Shown here one piece after another: positions 29,766 to 39,040 of a stretch of 64,000 nt of DNA. Source of the DNA: Isoperla grammatica (taxonomy: Eukaryota > Arthropoda > Insecta > Plecoptera > Perlodidae); NCBI GenBank assembly GCA_945910005.1, contig OX246747.1:13958580-14022579 (forward strand), in the 5' to 3' direction. Position 1 is the stretch's first letter, and the number at the start of each line of letters is the position of its first letter. The position numbers and the translations under genes were made by a program. The notes under the pieces were generated by a model. The model saw only the letters and a list, made by a program, of their open reading frames with translations. It searched no databases and was not told where the DNA came from.

Positions 29766-30317
29766 TTACATGTTTTTTTTGGGGTTCCTTGGGCTGGAAG
29801 AATATTCTCTAAGCTTATCTTCTTCTTAGTGCATTCGGCAATCATTCACTGATTTTATTGATGAGCTCCAGTCATACATTACAACAAAGCGTTCAAGAAC
29901 TGAAAAATGCACATCAGAAACTTCCACTGGAGCATTTGATAGTGGCATCCTCGAAATGTGACCATACATCCATCATGGTTTTCTTACCTTTCCCGGAGAA
30001 TGACGACTCCGTGTCGCATCCACTGAATGCGTGCCAAAATGGCATGGGAAAACATTTAGCTAATACCAAACGTGGGGCCTACTCATGGCGTGGTAAGACT
30101 GTAGCGCTATGCTTACCAACGCCAAATTCAATCCAAAGTTCATCCGCATTCAATTGGGGATAGGCGTGCAGTGTGATAATGACCACGTCCGAATCTATTG
30201 TGCTTATCATTTGGCGCATTCGATTGGCACGCTCGCAGTGCGCACTAAAACGTCACTGTGACGTCATACACTCGCCTAGTGCACACATCAAACACGCGAG
30301 ACAATCCCAGAGGAAAT

Positions 30318-30470
30318 ATGGCTGCTGAAAATAGCGGGATCGGCGAGGACGTCGTTGAATTAAAAAAAATCATAAATAAAGTAGATGGAAATGTAACGAT
30401 TACCAGCGAGGGTGTTTTATGTTGTGTGCTGAGTAATGAAGCTCATGTCGCCGCGAGGAAGTGGTTTTAA
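30318..30470 (+). CDS. Small unidentified ORF
   Basis: A 50-codon frame starts MAAENSGIGEDVVELKK and ends HVAARKWF. Upstream is a GC-rich segment with CGCATTCGATTGGCACGCTC and CAGTGCGCACT, whose inverse-related copy precedes a minus-strand frame at 31426. The two could be end-proximal first exons of one decayed DNA transposon. No family is recognised and it may be chance. Confidence 0.25.
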   Translation: MAAENSGIGEDVVELKKIINKVDGNVTITSEGVLCCVLSNEAHVAARKWF

Positions 30471-30525
30471 CTCGCATCCGAATCGGTCACACCTATATTA
30501 CTCTGAGCTATCTTCTACAAAGTGA

Positions 30526-30668
30526 CCTGCCCTAGGACTGCTACCTTATCGTGGTGGGCAGGTTTGTGTGCTTTGTTGATCCCGAGAGCTATGCCGGCGG
30601 AAGCGTATGCTTCTGGTAGGGTCACCCTAGCCGGACTGGTCGAGGAGAAGTCAGACGAAGTGCAGTCC
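30526..30668 (+). ncRNA. HDV-like ribozyme head (predicted)
   Basis: P1 CCTGCCC/GGGCAGG, P2 GGACTGC/GCAGTCC, P3 ACC/GGT and CGAA are all intact. J1/2 reads TA. This and the 8910 copy are the best candidates for activity. Confidence 0.72.
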
Positions 30669-30839
30669 ACACTCCAATCCCCTTTCCTCCCCTTTCCCCT
30701 TTCCTCACGCTCCATCCTACTTGCCCCTTTTCTCCAAGCAGCCCCATATTTCATCTTCATATATCACCCACTCATTGTCTCGATTAGCCTCGTTGCAAAA
30801 ATATGAGACGTTAAGCCCAAATATCAATCTATCAATCAA
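30526..30839 (+). mobile_element. Ribozyme-headed retroposon, body A, with 13-bp TSD inside a LINE
   Basis: It is flanked by TTCTACAAAGTGA at 30513-30525 and 30840-30852. The first P1 base follows the left duplication directly. Head, body A and a tail ending ATCAATCTATCAATCA are complete. The host sequence is a coding LINE fragment, so the pre-insertion site can be read off. Confidence 0.9.
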
Positions 30840-31021
30840 TTCTACAAAGTGAACCCCATCCAGTGTGTGATGCTTGTAATGTGACATTGACTGTCAAACA
30901 CATAATTTTAGATTGTGCAAAGTATTTAGCCGAACGACAAAGATATAAGATAAAATCCACACTAACAGAAAACCTGTCAGATAAAACTGACGCAATCGAC
31001 CACATTTTTAAGTTCCTTAAA

Positions 31022-31167
31022 CCTGCCCAGGGACTGCTACCTTATCGTGGTGGGCAGGTTTGCGTGCTTTGGTGATCCCGAGAGCTATGCCGGCGGAAGC
31101 GTATGCTTCTGGTAGGGCCACCCTAGCCGGACTGGTCGAGGAGGAGAAGTCAGACGAAGTGCAGTCC
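31022..31167 (+). ncRNA. HDV-like ribozyme head (predicted)
   Basis: All pairing elements are intact: P1 CCTGCCC/GGGCAGG, P2 GGACTGC/GCAGTCC, P3 ACC/GGT and CGAA. Confidence 0.72.
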
Positions 31168-31325
31168 ACACCCCAATCCCCTTTCCTCCCCTTTCTCCTT
31201 TCCTCACGAGCCCTCCTACTTGCCCCGCCCTCCTATAAGCCCCCTATTTCATCTTCATATATCACCCACTCATTGTCTCGATTAGCCTCGTTGCAAAAAT
31301 ATGAGACGTGAAGCCCAAATAATCA
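31022..31325 (+). mobile_element. Ribozyme-headed retroposon, body A
   Basis: Head, body A and tail are complete (the tail reads GACGTGAAGCCC with one change). No target duplication was found: the left flank is LINE sequence (TTCCTTAAA) and the right flank is an AATAATAATG stretch of another element, so one side may be rearranged. Confidence 0.83.
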
Positions 31326-31426
31326 AATCTAATAATAATGATCAGGACTATTTCGTCGTCACTACTATCTGAAGATTCTAGCAACTCCATAAGCAAATAC
31401 AAATCTTGCGCGTTCATCGCCGCCAT
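31326..31426 (-). pseudogene. N-terminal fragment of a possible transposon protein
   Basis: From a Met at 31426 the frame reads MAAMNAQDLYLLMELLESSD and SSDDEIVLIIII before meeting the retroposon tail. The Leu-rich helix followed by SSDDE resembles the N-terminus of some Harbinger-type transposases. Upstream lies CAGTGCGCACTG and repeated CGAATACGC motifs, matched in inverse near 30207-30237. Evidence is thin. Confidence 0.3.
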
Positions 31427-31599
31427 ATTTGCACTAAAAATAGTGCTCTTACCCCCGAAGCCAGTGCAGCTCAGTGCGCACTGTGAGCGAGCAATAGCCC
31501 CAATCGAATACGCGAAACCTGCCCGAGTGCATATTGTTTTTGCAAATCGAATACGCAAACCGCTCTCAGTGCGACCACTCGAATACGCCAATTGTTTTG

Positions 31600-31735
31600 A
31601 TGATTAAACAAACTTGAATGTTTTGCATGCAACAAAAGACGGCCATCAGCTTCTTCGTAAGTACAAAAATCCACTGTCGTATCAATGGAGTCGTTGCTTG
31701 AAATCACATGTAAGCTTATTCCAACAGTGCACACA
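31600..31735 (-). pseudogene. Fragment with an EEADGRLLLHA motif
   Basis: The frame contains VISSNDSIDTTVDFCTYEEA and DGRLLLHAKHS. EEADTR-LLHA is a motif I recall from uncharacterised, probably transposon-derived, proteins of invertebrates that end in Cys-rich tails like the one at 22009. The family has no agreed function. The fragment is short and unsupported by neighbours. Confidence 0.35.
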
Positions 31736-31813
31736 AGAGTGATCTGCTCACGAGTATCAACTCACACCAGTCGATGCGATAAGAAGTTAAAAAGTTCCGC
31801 TTTATTTGCATTC

Positions 31814-31959
31814 CCTGCCCAGGGACTGCAACCTTATCGTGGTGGGCAGTTTTGCGTGCTTTGTTGATCCCGAGAGCTATGCCGGCGGAAGCGTATGCTT
31901 CTGGTAGGGCCACCCTAGCCGGACTGGTCGAGGAGGAGAAGTCAGACGAAGTGCAGTCC
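31814..31959 (+). ncRNA. HDV-like ribozyme head, terminal P1 pair lost (predicted)
   Basis: The P1 3' strand reads GGGCAGT, so the first base pair is a mismatch. P2, P3 and CGAA are intact. Reduced cleavage would be expected. Confidence 0.6.
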
Positions 31960-32125
31960 ACACCCCAATCCATTTCCTCCCCTTTCCCCTTTCCTCACGC
32001 TCCCTCCTACTTGCCCCTTTCCTCCAAGGAGCCCCCAATTTCATCTTCATTATCACCCACTCATCGTCTTGATTAGCCAAGTTGCAAAAAAATAAGACGT
32101 TAAGCCCAAATATTAATCAACCATA
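31814..32125 (+). mobile_element. Ribozyme-headed retroposon, body A, truncating an OTU-like gene
   Basis: Head, body A and tail (ATTAATCAA) are present. It sits at the 3' end, in the minus-strand sense, of the OTU-like fragment. No target duplication is evident. Confidence 0.82.
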
Positions 32126-32564
32126 GAGACAAATTAGCTCCTTAAAATATTGTTTGTGTTTGAGAAGCGAGCTAACTGTAATAAGACGTAATGCCTTAGA
32201 GCAATCTTCTTTCTCTGTTATGTTTAAGGGCACTGCATTGTACACGCAGTTGCCTCGCCCTGCCATTTTTACACGAGAGAATTGTTGGGAAAAGCAAGGA
32301 ACAAAATCTAACTTGTTTCCAGCATTACTCATAATTAGTGGATCGTAAGTACCAACTATTACTGATATCTCATTTATTGCCTTTATATTTGTTTCCAAAT
32401 ATGTATGAGTATTCGACAATTTCGAGAAACCTTTTACTGGCTAGTGTGCTGTACATAGCGTTTGCATTTTGTATTGCTTCTATGAGTTTACCCTTATCAG
32501 TTGTGTTTTCTGCCTGGAATATGTTTTCCTTATTAGCCTTCATTGTCTGATTTACCTCTGCCAT
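32117..32564 (-). pseudogene. OTU-like (vertnin-type) cysteine protease fragment
   Basis: The frame 32419-32117 reads GTYDPLIMSNAGNKLDFVPC and MAGRGNCVYNAVPLNI, ending SLLKHKQYFKELICLYG. GxGNC followed by a helix with LRLxT and a (Y/F)F is the catalytic Cys region of OTU-like domains that occur in many animal transposon-linked proteins. The upstream part (KRFLEIVEYSY, 32370-32564) is in another frame, so there is a frameshift near 32410. The catalytic His part is cut off by the retroposon at 31814. Confidence 0.55.
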
Positions 32565-32658
32565 TTTTTCCTGCTAGACATTTTACTGTGTCATCTTGAT
32601 TATTTGTCACCTAATCTACAGAATCCATTTTTGTAACATCTTTTTTCTGTTTACTCTC

Positions 32659-34055
32659 AGTATCGACTGTATGGACTACCCACTATGTGTGTACAGTATA
32701 AAGGATATGGACTGTATGATCTGTATCGACTGTATAGACTACCCAGTATGTGTGTACAGTATAAAGGATATGGACTGTATGATCTGTATCGACTGTATGG
32801 ACTACCCACTATGTGTGTACAGTATAAAGGTTATGGACTGTATGTTCTGTATCGACTGTATGGACTACCCACTATGTGTGTACAGTATAAAGGATATGGA
32901 CTGTATGATCTGTATCGACTGTATGGATTACCCACTATGTGTGTACAGTATAAAGGATATGGACTGTATGATCTGTATCGACTGTATGGATTACCCACTA
33001 TGTGTGTACAGTATAAAGGATATGGACTGTATGTTCTGTATCGACTGTATGGATTACCCACTATGTGTGTACAGTATAAAGGATATGGACTGTATGTTCT
33101 GTATCGACTGTATGGACTACCCACTATGTGTGTACAGTATACAGGATATGGACTGTATGGACTACCCACTATGTGTGTACAGTATACAAGATATGGACTG
33201 TATTGATCTGTATGGACTACCCACTATGTGTGTACAGTATAAAGGATATGGACTGTATGTTCTGTATCGACTGTATGGACTACCCCCTATGTGTGTACAG
33301 TATACAGGATATGGACTGTATGGACTACCCACTATGTGTGTACAGTATACAGGATATGGACTGTATTGATCTGTATGGACTACCCACCATGTGTGTACAG
33401 TATAAAGGATATGGACTGTATGATCTTTATCGACTGTATGGACTACCCACTATGTGTGTACAGTATAAAGGATATAGACTGTATGATCTTTATCGACTGT
33501 ATGGACTACCCACCATGTGTGTACAGTATACAGGATATGGACTGTATGATCTTTATCGACTGTATGGACTACCCACTATGTGTGTACAGTATAAAGGATA
33601 TAGACTGTATGATCTTTATCGACTGTATGGACTACCCACTATGTGTGTACAGTATAAAGGATATAGACTGTATGATCTTTATCGACTGTATGGACTACCC
33701 ACTATGTGTGTACAGTATACAGGATATGGACTGTATTGATCTGTATGGACTACCCACCATGTGTGTACAGTATAAAGGATATGGACTGTATGATCTTTAT
33801 CGACTGTATGGACTACCCACCATGTGTGTACAGTATAAAGGATATAGACTGTTTGTTCTGTATCCACTGTATGGACTACCCACCATGTGTGTACAGTATA
33901 AAGGATATGGACTGTATGTTCTGTATCCACTGTATGGACTACCCACTATGTGTGTACAGTATAAAGGATATGGACTGTATGTTCTGTATCGACTGTATGG
34001 ACTATCCACTAAGTGTGTACAGTATAAAGGATATGGACTGTATGTTCTGTATAGA
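32659..34055 (+). repeat. 63-bp minisatellite, about 22 units, open in several frames
   Basis: The unit runs through TATCGACTGTATGGACTACC, TATGTGTGTACAGTATAAAG and GATATGGACTGTATG; some units are shortened to about 45 bp. Because the lengths are multiples of 3 and the unit lacks stops, frames stay open for up to 270 codons on plus (CMDYPLCVYSIKDMD) and over 110 on minus. Such all-frame openness, with no start context or splice signals, points to a satellite and not a protein. The array ends 5' of a pol pseudogene. Confidence 0.85.
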
Positions 34056-34059
34056 CGCA

Positions 34060-34225
34060 AGATTCAGACTGTCCACGCCCCCATCACGCGCCCAGCTTAA
34101 ATAGGGAGCCTGGGTGGTGGAGACGTGTACAGCCGGAGGCGCCAGGCGAACCGGATTTTGCCGGGCTGATGGCCTTTAGTGTTATGTTACATGGTTATGG
34201 TTACATGTGACAATGTACAAATGCA
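34060..34225. other. Spacer between minisatellite and pol pseudogene
   Basis: GC-richer sequence (GTCCACGCCCCCATCACGCG, GGAGGCGCCAGGCGAACCGG). It could be the terminal repeat region of the pol element, but no second copy is present to test that. Confidence 0.35.
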
Positions 34226-34229
34226 TGTG

Positions 34230-35902
34230 TTACAAAGGTATAAACTGTTCTTCCTCGGTGTGCTCCGCCGCGTGATGTATGTTTTCAAAAACCTCTCGGC
34301 TAGGACGATCTGCCAGGTTTTCGGTAGTCGGAACCCATTCCGTCGTCCAGAGCATCTGGGGAAACTGTCGGAAGAGTTCGTAATATATCTGTCTTGCCAG
34401 GATGCTGTCAAAGAGACGTCCCGTCCCTTTCCGGATGTTAAATACAGCAGATGTGTTGTCCATTCTAAGGTTAATGTGACACGGGGGGTCGTGTCTGTCT
34501 GCCATCCAGCGTAGAGCGATGAGTCCGGCCAGCCCCTCCGCCTTATTGATTTCTGAGGGCTCAGCGAAGGTCTCGGCGTACGCTTCTTTGGAGGACATGT
34601 CGATGGCGGCTATGCTGTGCGGTGTGGCGTCTGAATACACCGTAAGTTTTCTGGCCGGAAGTCGCATTGGTCTGGCCGCGTCAGGCGAGGCGTGCGTTAG
34701 GAAGTCCATGAGGTGCGAGGTGTCTTTCACTCGCAGGGCGTTAGCCAAGAAAAGCGGCCAGCGCAAGTTGAACGCCAACCAGGTGATGTAGCCGATGATT
34801 CTATCCATGTCCTTGGGGGACGCCGCTGGTATTAATCGTGCCCATTCTTTCAGCTTGGTAATACTGCCGGGTGTGGCCTGGAGTGTGCCTGCCCGGATGT
34901 CAATGAGCAATCCCAAGTAGGAAAGGCGGGTGCAAGGTTGCAGGATGCTTTTTTCATTTATGTTACAACCCATCAGCCGCAACCATGCGATAGCCCGTAC
35001 CAACCGGTCCGGGTCCTGGCTGGCCAGTAACCAGTCGTCGAGATACACTACACCAAACATGTTAAGGCGTTCACATATTGTTTAGATTAGGGTCTGGCCC
35101 GCCCGCTGCATCAAGTATGGTGCCAGGGCGTGGCCCATTGGTAGGCGAGTAAATTTGTAAGACTGACCTTGGTAATGGAGTCCATGGAAATGCTGAGTTC
35201 TTTCAGATTGATTGATTAATGGGGCTTAACGTCTCATATTTATGCAACGATGGCTAATAGAGACGATGAGCGGGTGATAATGAAGATGAGAAAGATGATA
35301 ATGAAGAGTAAAGCCACATCCGAAGAGTTCTTTCAGAAATGTGTAGATGATAAAACCCACTTTTAAGATCAATCTTGATCGCATACTAATGCGGCCGGAG
35401 GGCCTGGATGGCTCGTCCCGCCGATAAGAGACTGAATTTAGGTGCAATAATATGGTCCGTCCAAACACTGTAATCCATTATCAGTCTCATTTTTCCGTTA
35501 GCCTTTGGCACAATGAACCATTTCGGCGCACAAACGCATTGTCCTGGCACTAGGAGACAATGTTGTATGAAGTCTGCCACCACTAAGTCCATTTGAGGCG
35601 AGCTGCGGGTGGTGTGGAAGAGCGGCGGTGCGTTTGCCGGTCGCGGGAGATTGATGCCATTGTTGATTCACACTTTGGCCCAAGTGGAGCGGGCGGAACG
35701 CAGGGACGCTGACACTTGTGTATTGAAGATCCTTCAGTCGGACGTAGTCCCTTGTGAGGGGGTCTGGCATCGTGCCAGTTTGCTTGGTGAGAACAAAGCC
35801 GCACGGAGGCTCGTCGTCCTCTTCCTCACTTTGGGGCTGCGAGTTGTTGTCGTCGTTGTCGTTTGGGTCATCCGGGTCCCCGGACTCACTGCCCGATGGC
35901 AC
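34230..35902 (-). pseudogene. Retroelement Pol (RT with YLDDWL plus RNase H), broken
   Basis: An acidic N-terminus (from 35902, SGDPDDPNDNDDNNSQ) leads to RT blocks: CAPKWFIVPKANGKMRLIMD, KIDLKSGFYHLHI (motif A), LPMGHALAPYLMQ (motif B) and YLDDWLLAS (motif C with both Asp). RNase H follows with VYSDATPHSIAAI, LRMDNTSAVFNI and WVPTTENLADRPSR. YLDDW and this short RNase H are closest to DIRS-like or hepadna-type architecture and not to Ty3/gypsy. Damage: a frameshift near 35660, a stop after LRPH (about 35386), a stop before the YLDDW block, and a retroposon at 35208-35324. No tyrosine recombinase or integrase was found. Confidence 0.75.
35208..35324 (-). mobile_element. 5'-truncated retroposon tail with 13-bp TSD
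   Basis: This is the body B end and tail on the minus strand, flanked by GAGTTCTTTCAGA at 35195-35207 and 35325-35337. It splits the RT region of the pol pseudogene between motifs A and B. It is the clearest truncated copy, and shows that truncated copies use the same target-duplicating insertion. Confidence 0.9.
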
Positions 35903-36169
35903 GCTGAATGAACATGTAGGCTACACTTGGTATAATCGTTATTGATGGTATACAATTTCTTTCGAGTAGAAACATGCATACTAATACTGTCGAAATTGTA
36001 ACCGTTGTCTTTTGCCTTTTAAATTTGAGAAAACAGATTCTTAGAAATATCAGCTGTGCGTATTGTTGATATTTTTAGATGAACCTCGTCACGACGCAGC
36101 GTCTCATGGGATGGTTTTAGCTCATTCAAGGCAGGATTTTCCTATGTCTGTAGGCAAGACATATTTTTC

Positions 36170-37310
36170 TTACTTTTGATTGTGACTTTCTAGTCTATTG
36201 TTAGATTTATTTCCAAGATAACCTATTCCCAATTTATTTTTTGCGTAAGTTGCCCATCGGTCCCGGCAGTTATCCCAGTTTTCCAGAAAATACTCATGTG
36301 ATGAAGGCAGAGCAATGTTTTTGAATTCATCAAGATGTTGTTCGTAAAGTTCTTGACTATCACTGTTCAACAGCTGTTGCATGTTCTTAAATAGTAATTT
36401 GTTAGTTGCTGAACTACCCTGTAATGATCTTACCCGCTCTTTGAATACCTTCAATACATGGAATGTACAATACAGAATTTGACATTTAGGGAGACAACGA
36501 CTGACAACATTAAACTTAACCTGATACTTGTCCATTAACAACACATCACATTCATTTACTGACGGATTGAATTCAGCCCTGACAAACATATAAGCGATTG
36601 GACGCCCTCTCTGGTTTCCATCATCACAATGTTACTACATACAAAGGATACCCTTCAATATTTAACTTGTATGTCCCATCAATCATTAACACATCATTAT
36701 ATTTTTGAGCCTTACTTTTCATGGAACAAGACTGAATTAATAAAAATACAAGTTGATTATCGTCATCCATTTCAACATGAGAAATATATTTATTATCTCG
36801 AGACGATTCTATTCACCATTCTACCAATTGTTGAGAAAGTGTCAACTTTCCGCTGTTTTTGTCGCACATTCTGTACATATTTCGAAGTTACCCTAGTTTG
36901 TCACAACAAATTCTTTGACATCTTTGGTACCCATATATATGATAATAATTCTGAAACAACTTCACTCTCTTGGTCATTAATATGTCTATTACTAGGGTAG
37001 AGTTCCATTACAACAGGCCCAGGTAGATGGTTGTGGACATCAGCTATGCTTTTCCCTACATAGCCATTCCGTCGTTTGTAAAACCTTACATCTACAAACA
37101 CTTCACACCCTCGTGCATAGAATTTCTGGTTCGGGCGGATGTCCTTACCAGTCATCTTAGGTGCACCACTATGTTTGCATGCAAATACAACATTATCATA
37201 AGGAAAGACTTCATCACCACAAGCATTTCGGTGATACCGAAGCACAGACATGGGATGATGAAACTCTTTTGCCCAATCATCAAATGACTCAAGAAATTCT
37301 GAGTATGATA
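36170..37310 (-). pseudogene. MULE/ZSWIM3-like transposase, frameshifted
   Basis: The N-terminal FAR1-like region reads SEFLESFDDWAKEFHHPMSV and RYHRNACGDEVFPYDN. The catalytic part contains DVLMIDGTYKLNIEGYPLYV (first Asp), DDGNQRGRPIAYMFVRAEFN, DVLLMDKYQVKF (second Asp), QILYCTFHVLKVFKERV and, at the end, NKSNNRLESHNQK (Glu). This is the order of Mutator-like transposases and the domesticated ZSWIM1/3 proteins. A TGA near 36897, a frame change near 36800 and another near 36615 disrupt it, and the SWIM finger is missing after 36170. Confidence 0.8.
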
Positions 37311-37350
37311 ATATTATATATCATATAATATCATTATAATATATATTATT

Positions 37351-37496
37351 CCTGCCCAGGGACTGCCACCTTATCGTGGTGGGCAAGTTTGCGTGCTTTG
37401 TTGATCCCGAGAGCTATGCCGGCGGAAGCTTATGCTTCTGGTAGGGCCACCCAAGCCGGACTGGTCGAGGAGGAGAAGTCAGACGAAGTGCAGTCC
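37351..37496 (+). ncRNA. HDV-like ribozyme head with a P1 mismatch (predicted)
   Basis: The P1 3' strand is GGGCAAG, giving one C-A mismatch at the second pair. P2, P3 and CGAA are intact. The P4 hairpin loop reads TTAT in place of GTAT. Confidence 0.6.
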
Positions 37497-37915
37497 ACAC
37501 CCCAATCCCCTTTCCTCCCCCTTCCCCTTTCCACCCCGCCCTCCTATTGGCCCCTTTCCTCCAAACAGCCCCCTATTTCATCTTCATATATCACCCACTC
37601 ATTGTCTCGATTAGCCTCGTTGCAAAAATATGAGACGTTAAGCCCAAATAACTAACTGGAGGAGGAGAAGTCAGACGAAGTGCAGTCCACTCCCCAATCC
37701 CCTTTCCCCCCCACTGTCCCATTGAATATTTCTCCTCCCACTTGGCCCTGCCCTCCCTTGCTGGACTCCCGTATGACAACTCACGCGACGTACAATGAAT
37801 CTGATTCGGATGTGGCTTTATTCTTAATTATTTTCTTTCTCATCTTCATTATCACCCGCTCATCGTCTCGATTAGCCATCGTTGCATAAATATGAGACGT
37901 TAAGCCCCATTAATC
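37351..37915 (+). mobile_element. Retroposon heterodimer: body A element fused to a headless body B element
   Basis: A complete ribozyme-headed body A element (37351-37658, tail AACTAACT) runs directly into a second element that starts inside the head (GGAGGAGGAGAAGTCAGACG, 37659), keeps the P2 3' strand and continues with body B and tail. ATATTATT occurs just before 37351 and again near 37926, so the pair may have inserted as one unit. Confidence 0.75.
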
Positions 37916-37951
37916 AAATAAATAAATATTATTATTTAATAACTAATCGCA

Positions 37952-38002
37952 AAATTAACAATAGAACCGCGCCGCCCCACACCTCCACCTTTTACAGCAG
38001 TG
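37952..38002 (+). repeat. Dispersed 51-bp repeat, copy 2
   Basis: It is a copy of 5012-5063 with CCCCAC for CCCCGC and TTTT for TTCT. It lies between two retroposons and ends five bases before the ribozyme start at 38007. Confidence 0.7.
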
Positions 38003-38006
38003 GGTT

Positions 38007-38152
38007 CCTGCCCTGGGACTGCCACCTTATCGTGGTGGGCATGTTTGCGTGCTTTGATGATCCCGAGAGCTATGCCGGCGGAAGCTTATGCTTCTGGTAG
38101 GGCCACCCAAGCCGGACTGGTCGAGGAGGAGAAGTCAGACGAAGTGCAGTCC
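38007..38152 (+). ncRNA. HDV-like ribozyme head with a P1 mismatch (predicted)
   Basis: The P1 3' strand is GGGCATG, losing the second pair; the rest of P1, P2 GGACTGC/GCAGTCC, P3 and CGAA are intact. J1/2 reads TG. Confidence 0.6.
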
Positions 38153-38375
38153 ACTCCCCAATCCCCTTTCCCCCCCACTGTCCCATTGAATATTTCTCCT
38201 CCCACTTGGCCCTGCCCTCCCTTGCTGGACTCCCGTATGACGACTCACGCGACGTACAATGGATCGGATGTGGCTTTATTCTTCATTATCATCTTTCTCA
38301 TCTTCATTATCACCCGCTCATCGTCTCGATTAGCCATCGTTGCATAAATATGAGACGTTAAGCCCCATTAATCAA
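38007..38375 (+). mobile_element. Ribozyme-headed retroposon, body B
   Basis: Head 38007-38152, body B with a 6-bp deletion relative to others (GATCGGATGTGG, near 38262), and the tail. No target duplication was found. Confidence 0.83.
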
Positions 38376-38750
38376 TCATCATCACGTGTCACCTGTCGGC
38401 TACTTCACTCCAAATGTCTCATCTTCACTCGGATCTTCCGTATATACTACCTATAATACTTTATGAAGCCATTCAATTAATCCTCGTGTAGTGAACATGT
38501 TACTCTAACTAAAACTATTAAATTATAACAAAAATGAAATAAAGTAAGTGCATTAATGAATAGTTCTGATTTTTAGACTTATTACTATAACTATTGTTGT
38601 TATTATCATTATTATTATTATTGTCAAAATGTGCATACTCGTTTAGATAAGTGAAACTGTAAGTGGTTACGAATACAAATAGTTATTATTGTAAGAATTA
38701 TTTCTAACACAATTCTTTATATAAATAAATAAATATATATATATATATGT
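38376..38750. other. No gene recognised
   Basis: AT-rich sequence with (ATT)n near 38608 and (AT)n near 38732. No supported feature. Confidence 0.4.
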
Positions 38751-38755
38751 CAATA

Positions 38756-38860
38756 AAATTAAAATAATTGCGGGTTATTCCGCCACGTCCTACCTCCATA
38801 ATGTGCCGACGTTTCAGGAACCTTATGGATCCTATCCTCAGGGCGTCGAGCTGTCAACTG
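38756..38860 (-). mobile_element. Penelope-like terminal fragment with hammerhead-like core, copy 2
   Basis: It is collinear with 21727-21840. On the minus strand it has GCC, CTGAGGA (38841-38835), a stem AGGATCC/GGTTCCT with one mismatch, then GAAACGTCGGC (GAAAC 38815-38811, GTC 38810-38808) and GGCGGAATAACCCGC. The stem II changes between copies are mostly tolerated, as in a maintained helix, but two copies are too few for a test. Confidence 0.6.
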
Positions 38861-39040
38861 ATGTCTCCCGCGCTCGCTGATGGTGGAACTGCGCGCGCCG
38901 ATGTCACCCCATGTTGTTACTTGTCGGTAGTTCCTTGTTCGAGCTTCGCTCTCTTTTAATATATATGTATATATATAGACATACAAATGTGTTTGTATAC
39001 TATCTAAAATGTTTTTGTAATTATGTATATTTTCCCACAA

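Larger units (their letters stand above)
30469..31020 (+). pseudogene. C-terminus of a LINE RNase H region, split by a retroposon
   Basis: The left part encodes LTRIRIGHTYITLSYLLQ and the right part, from about 30853, EPHPVCDACNVTLTVKHIIL and DCAKYLAERQRYK. Together they give the RIGHT...CxxC....H....C tail found after RNase H in Jockey/I-group elements. The ribozyme-headed retroposon at 30526-30839 separates them, and removing it with one copy of its 13-bp duplication rejoins the frame exactly. The upstream RNase H is missing. Confidence 0.8.

Noticed and set aside
32596..34104. Protein-coding gene for a Cys-rich repeat protein
   Set aside because: All three plus frames and at least one minus frame are open, which follows from a stop-free 63-bp unit. 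No splice or start context supports one frame.
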